From: Micropruina sp.
GTDB taxonomy: Bacteria > Actinomycetota > Actinomycetes > Propionibacteriales > Propionibacteriaceae
Assembly (NCBI GenBank): GCA_016711105.1
Contig: JADJTO010000001.1
Coordinates: forward strand, 1-19,802
Direction of reading: 5' to 3'
DNA length: 19,802 nt
Shown here one piece after another: positions 1 through 6,286 of this stretch. The position numbers and the translations under genes were made by a program. The first letter of the stretch is position 1. Each line of letters begins with the position of its first letter. The notes beneath the pieces are model-generated. The model did no database searches. It saw nothing but the letters and a program-made list of their open reading frames with translations, and was not told the DNA's origin.

Positions 1-404
1 CGTTCGACGAGCCAGGTTGCAACGACCACACGTGCCGATGCATCGAACCCAGCGATGATGGCGACGAACCGGTCGAACCCCAATTCGGGGTCGTGCAGAT
101 GGCGCATGTAGGAGTGGAGATCAACCTCGCTCGGGGAGAGTCCTCCAGTCGGGTGGGTATGCCATTCGCCAATCCACTGGCTACGGTCCAGCCAGGCGGA
201 GTCTGCGAGACGCCGGGCATGGTCGAGGTCTCGCAGGAAGGTGCGTTCGCCGCGCGTGGCGTTGGGTCCGGGACCGCCGGCGTGTCGGATGCCGATCCCA
301 TCAGTCCCGTCGTCCCCGAGCAGGATGCCGCCAGTTTCAAGCCCGTCGGCGGACCGCAATGCCTCGCGCGCGATCGAGGTGAGTGCGACGTCAGTGATCG
401 TCAT
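1..404 (-). CDS. JAB/JAMM-family isopeptidase, Cap3-like (partial, runs off left edge)
   Basis: The gene starts at the ATG at 404 and stays open to position 1, giving about 134 visible residues. It carries a complete JAMM zinc-metalloprotease signature: Glu23 in LETGGILLGD, then H82-T-H84, seven residues, Ser92 and Asp95 (EWHTHPTGGLSPSEVD). JAMM enzymes cleave isopeptide bonds made by ubiquitin-like conjugation. In type II CBASS the equivalent protein (Cap3) removes the CD-NTase from its targets. A GAGGAG ribosome-binding site lies about 9 nt upstream, and the start is 23 nt after the E1 stop, so it is probably co-transcribed with E1, E2 and the CD-NTase. Only the C-terminal end is missing. 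The family call is secure; the role as a de-conjugase of this CD-NTase is inferred from the neighbourhood. Confidence 0.93.
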   Translation of the reverse strand, partial: MTITDVALTSIAREALRSADGLETGGILLGDDGTDGIGIRHAGGPGPNATRGERTFLRDLDHARRLADSAWLDRSQWIGEWHTHPTGGLSPSEVDLHSYMRHLHDPELGFDRFVAIIAGFDASARVVVATWLVE

Positions 405-427
405 CGAGGGCACTCCTCTTCGAGGTG

Positions 428-1726
428 TCATCCTGGTGAGCAGGTTGGGCACGATGTGCGGGGTTGAGGGATGGACGACCAGCGAACATCGCCGGCTTGG
501 CTGAGGTCGAAGGGGGCTGCGAGGTCACCTGCTGGTCGGAGGCCGATGGTGGCGTGTTCGCCGGGAACCTGCTGGGTGTGGTCGCCGTGGAGCGATTCCA
601 GCAGTGTCGCGACTGCCACTTTTGCGGCGAACGTGCCGACATATCGGAGATCAGGTGGCACGGCGGTCATCGGCTGATGGACGCGCCCGGTGCCGTAGTC
701 CAGTTCCTGATCGGCCTCAGCGTCCATCGCCCCCTGGTCTGTGAGCTGTTGCCGTAGACAGAGGAGACATCCGAACCGGGGTGTGGGACGCAGCCTGATG
801 ACTTCTCCGATCGAGCCGTTGTCGAGCACGCAGGCCAAGATCGCCGTCTTCCGTGCGCGCCTGGAGAGGTGGCTGACGACGCGCCTGGGAGCAATCCCGT
901 CTGCGGCACAGAGCACCAGATCGACCCGGTCGACGATGGGCCGGATGTAGTGAGCATCGGCAACCACGTCACGTTTGTGAGCCACCACTGTCTGCTGCGG
1001 CCAGTGCTGGGCCAGGTGGTCCTTCATCGCCGCTACCTTGAATCGCCCCACGCTTTCGGGTCCGAGAGCGTGGCGGAGCATGTTGTGCCAGAGGAACCGG
1101 TCCGGATCGACAAGCTCCACACGTCCGACTCCGTATCCTGCGAGCGCCTCTGCTGCGGCGCTCCCGATGCTGCCGCAGCCCACAACCATGACGCTATTGG
1201 CGGCGAGCTGCTCGATCGGCCACTTGCCAGTCAACTGTGCCAGGCCAACAACGTCTGGCTCGATCTCGATAGGGAGCGGTTCCACACCGCTGCGTCGGAC
1301 AGCCCATCCCGCAAACTCCGAAGCCCCGGCCTCCGCCAGCTCTGGTGGAAGGTCGGGGTCGTGAGTGACAACCACGCCAAGGTTGTTGCCGGGGTCAGCG
1401 ACGCCTGGCACCAGCTCCCTGAAATCCTTGAACCCGATAGAGATATCGGGGCGTCTGGACAAGAAGAGATGGTGAAGATGGGCGTCGTTAGGTGCCACCC
1501 TGATCCACTGAGCTGCATGATGGGGGTCGCCTGAACGAAGCGCGGCGTACTCGCGCGGGATTTCGGCTGGAAGACGGATGTCTTTGCCGGTTTCCACGGT
1601 CTGGACGACGTACATATCGTCTGCGGGAACGCGGCGGAGCACCAGTGATCCGCGCGAGAGGTCGGAGCCTGCGATCTTGGTGACCGCGTCTCGGGGCATC
1701 ACGATGTAGGGATTACGGGGAGACAT
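428..1726 (-). CDS. E1-like/ThiF-family adenylyltransferase of a CBASS-type conjugation system
   Basis: I choose the ATG at 1726 because GGAGG sits 5 nt upstream. A TTG 12 nt further up in the same frame would add four residues. The product has 432 residues. The first 175 or so form an N-terminal domain I cannot assign firmly (perhaps an inactive adenylation-like domain). The C-terminal half is a ThiF/E1 adenylation domain: nucleotide-binding GCGSIG at 183-188, Asp207/Asp209 in LVDPDRF, Asn215, Arg218 and Lys230. Two CxxC pairs (Cys320/323 in GCLLC and Cys426/429 in CPTC) could bind structural zinc. Cys273 and Cys299 are candidate thioester cysteines. E1 enzymes adenylate a C-terminal glycine and pass it on through a thioester. 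In type II CBASS, Cap2 fuses E2 and E1; here E1 is its own gene, overlapping the E2 3' end by 14 nt and followed by the JAB gene. Confidence 0.93.
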   Translation of the reverse strand: MSPRNPYIVMPRDAVTKIAGSDLSRGSLVLRRVPADDMYVVQTVETGKDIRLPAEIPREYAALRSGDPHHAAQWIRVAPNDAHLHHLFLSRRPDISIGFKDFRELVPGVADPGNNLGVVVTHDPDLPPELAEAGASEFAGWAVRRSGVEPLPIEIEPDVVGLAQLTGKWPIEQLAANSVMVVGCGSIGSAAAEALAGYGVGRVELVDPDRFLWHNMLRHALGPESVGRFKVAAMKDHLAQHWPQQTVVAHKRDVVADAHYIRPIVDRVDLVLCAADGIAPRRVVSHLSRRARKTAILACVLDNGSIGEVIRLRPTPRFGCLLCLRQQLTDQGAMDAEADQELDYGTGRVHQPMTAVPPDLRYVGTFAAKVAVATLLESLHGDHTQQVPGEHATIGLRPAGDLAAPFDLSQAGDVRWSSIPQPRTSCPTCSPG

Positions 1727-2326
1727 CCGCGCCTCCAACCTCGTCCGGGTCCGGTGTTTCAGCTACTCGCTGAATCGCTCGATCAATCAGGTGGTCGTGC
1801 GATGGGTCAGAGACGATGCCATTGACCGACATCTCATCGATGACCCCAGCCTTCATGAGGGCGTACTCGATCCGCCACCCCGATGCCTTCGCCAGAAGCT
1901 CGGTGAGGCTGGCCTCGGGCTGCCAGCCGCCATCGCTCTGGAGCAGACAGAGCGATCCTCCTGGGGCTACGTGCCATGCGGACTGTGTCTGTTCCCAGAT
2001 GGACGGCTCCGGATCGAGGGAGTAGATGGTCGGCGGAACCATCGGGTGCGCTGCGGAGTAGACGACGAGCACCTGCAGTTCCCGGTCCCCCGAGCAGCTC
2101 ATCGAGAGCTTCGGGCCTCGGCCGCTCGAAAGGCCAGCGGGGAGGACACCCATCCATCCGCCGTGCGGTAAGCCGTCGTCTGCGGGGTCTGGTACTCGAC
2201 CAATGGCGCGAACGCCTGGACCTCACTCTGATCGCGCGCCAGTCGCACAGGTTCGCGCTCAGTCCAGAGGACGGGGTTGAGCGGCGTAGTGCCCGTGCCG
2301 CGATCTGGACCTGTTGCGCGGGTCAT
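1713..2326 (-). CDS. E2-like (UBC-fold) conjugating protein, reading frame interrupted or split
   Basis: Homology covers the whole span but in more than one frame. The first 75-residue frame (2326-2099) begins with an ATG overlapping the CD-NTase stop (ATGA) and runs to DGWVSSPLAF. The downstream frame, open from 2153, continues with ELQVLVVYSAAHPMVPPT and then the catalytic-site pattern WHVAPGGSLCLL, whose Cys in SLCLL is the expected thioester cysteine, followed by the C-terminal helices. Between them a third frame reads FERPRPEALDELLGG, a natural linker, so two indels near 2118-2130 and 2080-2095 would restore one protein of about 205 residues. Alternatively the gene is truly split: the first frame's TGA (2101-2099) overlaps an ATG at 2102 in ATGA. 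The protein would take activated CD-NTase from E1 and transfer it to a target. The span is 614 nt, one short of a multiple of three. Confidence 0.82.
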
Positions 2327-3288
2327 CCTTGCGGAGTGTCCTTCACAGGACGGGGCGAAGCGGGCAGGACCGCGGGCGCCGGGTTGCCAGTGGAGGCAGG
2401 AGGCTTCGGGAAATCGTCCCCAAAGACCTCACCCCAGTGCTTGATCGCAGCCGCAGTGTCGTTGTTCGCCTGCGCCTGGAACGCCTTGATGGCGTTGTCT
2501 CGTGCGGACCGTAGGGCGTCGGCGAACGCGTCGTAGTCGATGTCGGGCTGAATCGGTCCGCAGAGTCCAGCAGGATCGGCGACGTCGTTCCCGCCCTCGA
2601 TGTGGTAGCAGGCGCTCACGAAGAACTGCTTGATCGCAGCCGGCTGGTTGACGTCCGTCGGCAGGAAGTCGAGCGCGAGGACCTCCATAACGAGAGACTT
2701 GATGTTGGTGTCTTGCTCGGCAGCCCACCACTTGAGCATCCGAACAGTGCCGGCGAACTTGTTCCACTGCGCGTGACGATCCGCGACCTCGGCGATCAGG
2801 AACTCTGGGTCGCAAGCGACCCAGAGTTCCGAGAGCGCCTCAGGAATGAGGAGCCGCCCATCGCGGCGAAGCGCAGGCATGGCATCAACCGTGAACGCGT
2901 CAGGATCGTCGGGGTCATCCAGGAAGCACTTGACGGCATGGTTGCGCCACCGGGCCAGCCGGACGGCGTGGTCGTAGGTGCCGTTCGTCGCCCCGAGCAT
3001 CGCGTTGACACGCCCGCGCGTGTAATCGAGAGCATCCGCGGCGGAACCTCCCGGAGTTCCCCACTCAGGATGCTCCTCCTGATCGAAGACGACGATCACA
3101 TCGACGTCATGGATCGGGTCCTTGTGTGTCCCTCGCGCGAGCGATCCGGACGCGATGACTTCCTTCACGTCGACCTCGGCCCCGAAGGCACCCTTGAAGA
3201 GATCGCGTCGAGTGCGGGCTTCGCGGACGTGCGCGATGTCGGCGTTCACGACGTCCTGGAAGGTCTTGAAGGCGTCAGTCACGCTCAT
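2323..3288 (-). CDS. CD-NTase (cGAS/DncV-like nucleotidyltransferase) of a CBASS system
   Basis: The product is an intact 321-residue protein. The nucleotidyltransferase core is clear: the Gly48-Ser49 turn (ASGSLARGT), then Asp61-x-Asp63 in HDVDVIVVF, and a third acidic residue, Asp135, in FTVDAMPAL. The stretch IPEALSELWVACDP and the helical C-terminal half fit SMODS/CD-NTase enzymes, which make cyclic di- or trinucleotides on phage infection. The C-terminus is a flexible Pro-rich tail ending in a free glycine (VKDTPQG), the residue expected for E1/E2-mediated attachment in type II CBASS. An AGGAGA ribosome-binding site precedes the ATG. The stop overlaps the E2 start by 4 nt, implying translational coupling. 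The product nucleotide and CD-NTase clade cannot be read from sequence alone. Confidence 0.95.
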   Translation of the reverse strand: MSVTDAFKTFQDVVNADIAHVREARTRRDLFKGAFGAEVDVKEVIASGSLARGTHKDPIHDVDVIVVFDQEEHPEWGTPGGSAADALDYTRGRVNAMLGATNGTYDHAVRLARWRNHAVKCFLDDPDDPDAFTVDAMPALRRDGRLLIPEALSELWVACDPEFLIAEVADRHAQWNKFAGTVRMLKWWAAEQDTNIKSLVMEVLALDFLPTDVNQPAAIKQFFVSACYHIEGGNDVADPAGLCGPIQPDIDYDAFADALRSARDNAIKAFQAQANNDTAAAIKHWGEVFGDDFPKPPASTGNPAPAVLPASPRPVKDTPQG

Positions 3289-3369
3289 AGTCGTTCTCCT
3301 GATTGGTTCGTCTGGTCGATCACCGTAGCCACTGCCACCGACATTGCTGTGCGGAGCGCGGCACGGTCC

Positions 3370-3489
3370 CTACTTCTTCTTGCTGCCCCTGCCGGTGCTC
3401 TCGTTAGTCGTGGTCTTCGGGTGACGCTTCACCGTGGACTGCTTCACGAACCGGCCCGTGACCGCGCTGCGTCCTCGCTTGCCTGCCAT
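3370..3489 (-). CDS. 39-residue basic small protein heading the CBASS operon
   Basis: A short gene with a very strong ribosome-binding site (AGAGGAGGTGAGGAGC just before the ATG at 3489). The product is rich in Lys, Arg and Thr, with a core reading SAVTGRFVKQSTVKRHPKTT and a Lys-rich end (GSKKK). I recognise this as a pattern shared by small uncharacterised actinobacterial proteins containing AVTGR-F/Y-V and RHPKTT. It has no signal peptide or membrane segment. It lies 81 nt upstream of the CD-NTase on the same strand, probably first in the transcript. Its function is unknown. Possibilities include an acceptor lysine substrate for the E1/E2 machinery, a regulator, or an unrelated island gene. 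The coding call rests on the ribosome-binding site and motif conservation. Confidence 0.65.
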   Translation of the reverse strand: MAGKRGRSAVTGRFVKQSTVKRHPKTTTNESTGRGSKKK

Positions 3490-3553
3490 GCTCCTCACCT
3501 CCTCTGTAGTTCGCGCTCGATAGCGTGTCTCCAGGTTGGAGCACGTCACGACT

Positions 3554-3613
3554 GTATCAGCAAAGCGTCATCGGTATCGTTGAGACACGCTGTGTCGTAT
3601 CAGCAACGAGTCA
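3554..3613. promoter_or_regulatory. Candidate operator/promoter region between the CBASS operon and the XRE-ImmA pair
   Basis: Two direct copies of a 17-bp motif, GTATCAGCAAAGCGTCA (3554-3570) and GTATCAGCAACGAGTCA (3597-3613), match at 15 of 17 positions and start 43 bp apart, about four helical turns. Between them is an inverted repeat, GACAC-gct-GTGTC (3584-3596). TCGTTG (3577-3582) and CAACGA (3604-3609) flank it as a further imperfect inverted pair. This is the kind of arrangement an XRE dimer could bind to control both divergent transcripts. Binding by the neighbouring XRE protein is inferred. Confidence 0.5.
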
Positions 3614-3622
3614 ACGACGCGC

Positions 3623-3636
3623 TAGGCTTGCGCTCA
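3623..3636 (+). promoter_or_regulatory. Possible -10 element with leaderless start at 3636
   Basis: TAGGCT at 3623-3628 resembles an actinobacterial -10 box and lies 7 nt upstream of the A of an ATG at 3636, so a transcript could begin on that ATG. No convincing -35 is seen; the second operator-like repeat (3597-3613) overlaps where it should be. That would fit repression by the adjacent XRE protein. Confidence 0.3.
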
Positions 3637-3683
3637 TGGAACGGAGACGGACAGAGGCGGCTAACGCGGCGAGTCCAGCATGA
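3636..3683 (+). CDS. Possible 15-residue leader peptide coupled to the XRE gene
   Basis: A 16-codon frame (MERRRTEAANAASPA plus stop) ends in a TGA that overlaps the XRE start codon as ATGA. It has no ribosome-binding site, but a -10-like box stands 7 nt before the ATG, so it could be translated from a leaderless transcript. The XRE start itself has only a weak ribosome-binding site, which makes coupling attractive. The frame could equally be chance; no homology is recognised. Confidence 0.3.
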   Translation: MERRRTEAANAASPA

Positions 3684-4180
3684 CAGGGACCTCCGACACC
3701 GCCCCGGGCATGGAGCGACTCGACCTAACGCAACTAGGTTCGATGCTCCGCGAACGTCGGGGGAAGCTGTCGCTTCGTCAAGCGGCTGCCGAGGCTGGCG
3801 TCAGCTTTAGCACCTTCACTCGCATCGAGGCAGGTGCTCAGCCTGACCTGACCTCGTTCACGCTCCTGTGTGCGTGGCTCGGCGTGTCGCCCGGGCAGTT
3901 CTTCATGCCGACGGCGTTGCGCGAGGTGGCGCCAATCGATGAGGCGATCGCGCATCTTGCTTCCGATCCGCGCCTTGAACCGGATGCTGCATCCAAGATC
4001 GCAGAGATGCTGCGCAGCATGTACGACGCCCTGGCCAAGGCGCCGGCTCAGCGCCAGGTGGTTGCTTGCCACCTCCGCGCCGCTTCGATGCTCCGGCCCG
4101 GAGTGCCCGAACGGCTCAACTCGCTCTTGGGTGAGATGCACAACAAGTTGGCCGCGCGCGTTTCGGCTGGGGAGCTGTGA
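3680..4180 (+). CDS. XRE-family helix-turn-helix regulator (CapH-like position)
   Basis: A 166-residue protein with an N-terminal Cro/cI-type HTH at about residues 15-72: LGSMLRERRGKLSLRQAAAE, then the recognition-helix region GVSFSTFTRIEAG and LCAWLGVSPGQFF. The C-terminal half is helical (DEAIAHLASDPRLEP onward) and probably dimerises. It overlaps the downstream ImmA/IrrE gene by 4 nt (GTGA) and is divergent from the CBASS operon. In characterised CBASS loci an HTH protein (CapH) paired with an ImmA-like protease (CapP) represses the operon until the protease cleaves it. By analogy this is the local repressor, probably acting on the repeats at 3554-3613. The HTH call is secure; the CapH role is inferred. 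Confidence 0.92.
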   Translation: MTGTSDTAPGMERLDLTQLGSMLRERRGKLSLRQAAAEAGVSFSTFTRIEAGAQPDLTSFTLLCAWLGVSPGQFFMPTALREVAPIDEAIAHLASDPRLEPDAASKIAEMLRSMYDALAKAPAQRQVVACHLRAASMLRPGVPERLNSLLGEMHNKLAARVSAGEL

Positions 4181-4728
4181 CGCTACGTCGCGGGTTCAAG
4201 GCAGAGGCCGAACGCGAGGCCGCGCGGGTTCGGAAGGAACTTGGACTCGCCTCGCACGATCGCCTTGATCCGCGCGATCTCGCCAAACACCTGAATGTGT
4301 CGATCGTTGATGCCGCAGACTTGGTGGACATCAGCGAGCTCGAAGAGTTGGAGCGACTGCAAGCGTTCGCCTTCTCTGCCGCGACCTTTGAGATCGAGGA
4401 TCGTCGGATCGTTGTCGTTAGCCCACTCCGGACTCCGGGTCGGCAGAACAGCGATATTGCGCACGAATTGGCGCACATCATGCTGAAACACGATCTTGCT
4501 GAGATTCGTGAACTCAACGGGATGCCCTTCCGGACCTGCAAACCAGAGGAAGAGGAGGAGGCCACGGCCTTCGGGGGCACACTTCTTCTTCCGCGCCCAC
4601 TCCTTCTCAGTGCAGCGCGTCGACGAACGCCCGTTGACCAAATTGCCGGCCAGTACGACGTGACGGTCGAGATGGCGCGCTTCCGTTACAACACCACCGG
4701 TGTCGCCAAGCAGGCTGTGTCCCGATAG
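4177..4728 (+). CDS. ImmA/IrrE-family zinc metallopeptidase (CapP-like position)
   Basis: Starts at GTG 4177, overlapping the XRE stop, and encodes 183 residues. The zinc-protease motif is HELAH (His96, Glu97, His100). The third ligand is probably Glu128 in EATAFGGTLLLPRP, the usual IrrE-type extension. Cys121 lies between them, a place where a cysteine-switch residue has been described in CapP-type proteases. The N-terminal helices (AEREAARVRKELGL) and the early segment LDPRDLAKHLNVSIVDA are typical of the family. Such enzymes cleave the XRE repressor encoded just upstream, in ICEBs1 and in CBASS CapHP, in response to DNA damage signals. The 3' end overlaps the convergent DprA-like gene by 43 nt. 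Confidence 0.92.
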   Translation: MTLRRGFKAEAEREAARVRKELGLASHDRLDPRDLAKHLNVSIVDAADLVDISELEELERLQAFAFSAATFEIEDRRIVVVSPLRTPGRQNSDIAHELAHIMLKHDLAEIRELNGMPFRTCKPEEEEEATAFGGTLLLPRPLLLSAARRRTPVDQIAGQYDVTVEMARFRYNTTGVAKQAVSR

Positions 4729-5717
4729 GCGGGTCGAGAACGATCCGCGGTTGGTTGCCGCTGTGAATCTCGGCGACCGAACGCTTGACCTGGGTTGGGG
4801 CCGTTCTTGTGCGCGACCAACGACTCGATATCGCTGGTGCCGGTGACCAGCCTCGCGAGGCCATACTGCAGGAGGAGGTGTGGGCCTGTGCTCGTCGCGC
4901 AGGTCACTGGACCGGGAACAGCACCGACGGCGCGGCCGAGCTCGTGTGCGCGCCGGGCGACGGTCATTGATCCGGAGCGAGCACCGGCCTCGACCACAAC
5001 AGTCGCTCCGGAGAGCGCGGCCAATAGGCGTGCGCGAGAGAGGAAGCGATGGCGCGTAGGCACCGCGCCAGGTGGAACCTCACTCACCACGAGGCCGAGG
5101 TCAGCGACTCGCTCAAGCAGTTCACGGTGACCCGTCGGGTAGGGGCGGTCAACGCCGTTCGCCATGACTGCGATCGTGTCGCCACCGGACGCCAGCGCCG
5201 CTCGATGGGCAGCCCCTTCGATGCCGTACGCACCGCCTGCCACCACGACCCGTTCAGCGTTGGCGAGATGGGAGGCCAACTCCGCGGCGACATGCTCGCC
5301 GTATGAGGTTGCGGCCCTCGCGCCTGTGATCGTCACGAAATCGCTGAGCGGTCGTGCGAGGAACGATGTCGTGCCACGAGCCCAGAGGACGTAAGGCCGT
5401 CGGTCGCCAAGATCGTCGAGCGCAGATGGCCATTCCTTGTCGCCGGGGATCAGCGTGCCGATGCTTGCGCGCTCGGCTTCGACGATGTGCTGTTCAAGTG
5501 TCCGAGTGTCTGCGCGCTCGAACTGGGCGCGCCAGACCTGCGCGTCAACGGCGCTGAGGCCTGTCACGGCGTCATCACGCTCAGCGATCCGGAGCACCTC
5601 AAGCGCTCCCAGCTCGCCCAACAGACGGCCTGTCACGGCGTCGTCTGGTTCGACGATCATCGACAGCACCATCCGTGCTGTGCGCTCGTCCTGGACTACC
5701 TGGCTCAGGTTCGTCAT
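4686..5717 (-). CDS. dprA: DprA/Smf-like SLOG-domain protein lacking a C-terminal winged helix
   Basis: A 343-residue protein. Residues 1-80 are the helical N-terminal region seen in actinobacterial DprA (ARMVLSMIVEPDDAVTGRLL). Residues about 90-300 are the Rossmann-like SLOG domain: TGARAATSYGEHVA (131-144), VAGGAYGIEGAAHRAAL (159-175), GVDRPYPTGHRELLER (188-203), VVEAGARSGS (241-250) and AVPGPVTC (266-273). DprA loads RecA on single-stranded DNA in transformation. Here the usual F-x-RNR stretch reads RFLSRARLLAALS, the winged-helix domain is absent, and the last 14 residues or so are encoded antisense to the ImmA gene. SLOG domains are also known as nucleotide sensors in conflict systems, so a role beside the CD-NTase is possible but unproven. 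A GAGAGGA sequence upstream of the ATG may be its ribosome-binding site. Confidence 0.9.
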   Translation of the reverse strand: MTNLSQVVQDERTARMVLSMIVEPDDAVTGRLLGELGALEVLRIAERDDAVTGLSAVDAQVWRAQFERADTRTLEQHIVEAERASIGTLIPGDKEWPSALDDLGDRRPYVLWARGTTSFLARPLSDFVTITGARAATSYGEHVAAELASHLANAERVVVAGGAYGIEGAAHRAALASGGDTIAVMANGVDRPYPTGHRELLERVADLGLVVSEVPPGAVPTRHRFLSRARLLAALSGATVVVEAGARSGSMTVARRAHELGRAVGAVPGPVTCATSTGPHLLLQYGLARLVTGTSDIESLVAHKNGPNPGQAFGRRDSQRQPTADRSRPAYRDTACLATPVVL

Positions 5718-5912
5718 CCTCGGGTCCTCTCACTCCTACAGGAGGTGTGCGCGACGAGCCCGAACCCGAAGGGTTCCGTGAACGCCGACCCCGGCGTACA
5801 GTGGATAGTGAGGCAGGTTCTCCTCATATTGCGGGTCCTCCGGGACGGCCTACGGGCGCTCACACACGTTCTGCGTCCTCGACGGAGTAACACGTGTGAC
5901 GAGAGGCCCGTC

Positions 5913-6284
5913 ATGTTCCGCCTTATCTGGACGCTCAGCGTTCGCACCCGCGACTATCTGCACCGCTACATGCCGAGCAACCGGCTGCTCGCTGCAATCC
6001 GCACCCGTCGCGGACTCAAGTGGGGGATACCCGCGATGCTGGTTGCGCTTCCGTACATCCTGATCGCCAGCGTCTGCTCTAACTCGGCAGCCGACGGTGG
6101 CCCCGGCTGGCTTCACCTCATCGTCCTGTGGGCATGCTGGAACGCACTGAAGTTCATCATCATGGGACCCGTGAGCGTCGTCCTGCTCATCCGCGCGCGC
6201 CTGCGCGAGGCCGCGATCCGTCGTCACCAGCGCCACGACTCGCTCGTCGAGGCAAGCCCCCGTGAGCCAGCTCTTCGTGTCTAG
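5913..6284 (+). CDS. Small predicted membrane protein of an actinobacterial accessory family
   Basis: I take the ATG at 5913 (GAGAGG 6 nt upstream), giving 123 residues; the frame is open further 5' but that part is the antisense of the DprA-like gene. The N-terminus is basic and conserved in appearance (MFRLIWTLSVRTRDYLHRYM), followed by RTRRGLKWGIPAMLVALPYI. Two hydrophobic segments at about residues 36-52 and 68-92 are separated by a short extracytoplasmic loop (NSAADGGPGWL), and a basic tail follows (RARLREAAIRRHQRH). I recognise the pattern from small proteins, sometimes loosely labelled sulfate permease, found on integrative elements. The function is unknown. The stop lies 2 nt from the stop of the convergent HTH gene. 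Confidence 0.75.
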   Translation: MFRLIWTLSVRTRDYLHRYMPSNRLLAAIRTRRGLKWGIPAMLVALPYILIASVCSNSAADGGPGWLHLIVLWACWNALKFIIMGPVSVVLLIRARLREAAIRRHQRHDSLVEASPREPALRV

Positions 6285-6286
6285 GC

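Noticed and set aside
869..1534. 221-residue plus-strand frame across the E1 gene
   Set aside because: It is antisense to the clearly homologous E1 adenylyltransferase and has no domain of its own.
2602..3810. 402-residue plus-strand frame across the CD-NTase and promoter region
   Set aside because: It runs antisense to the intact CD-NTase and through the divergent promoter; low-complexity shadow without domains.
4686..5717. Ordinary competence DprA
   Set aside because: Not fully excluded, but the missing winged helix, altered motif and location next to defence genes make an accessory copy more likely.
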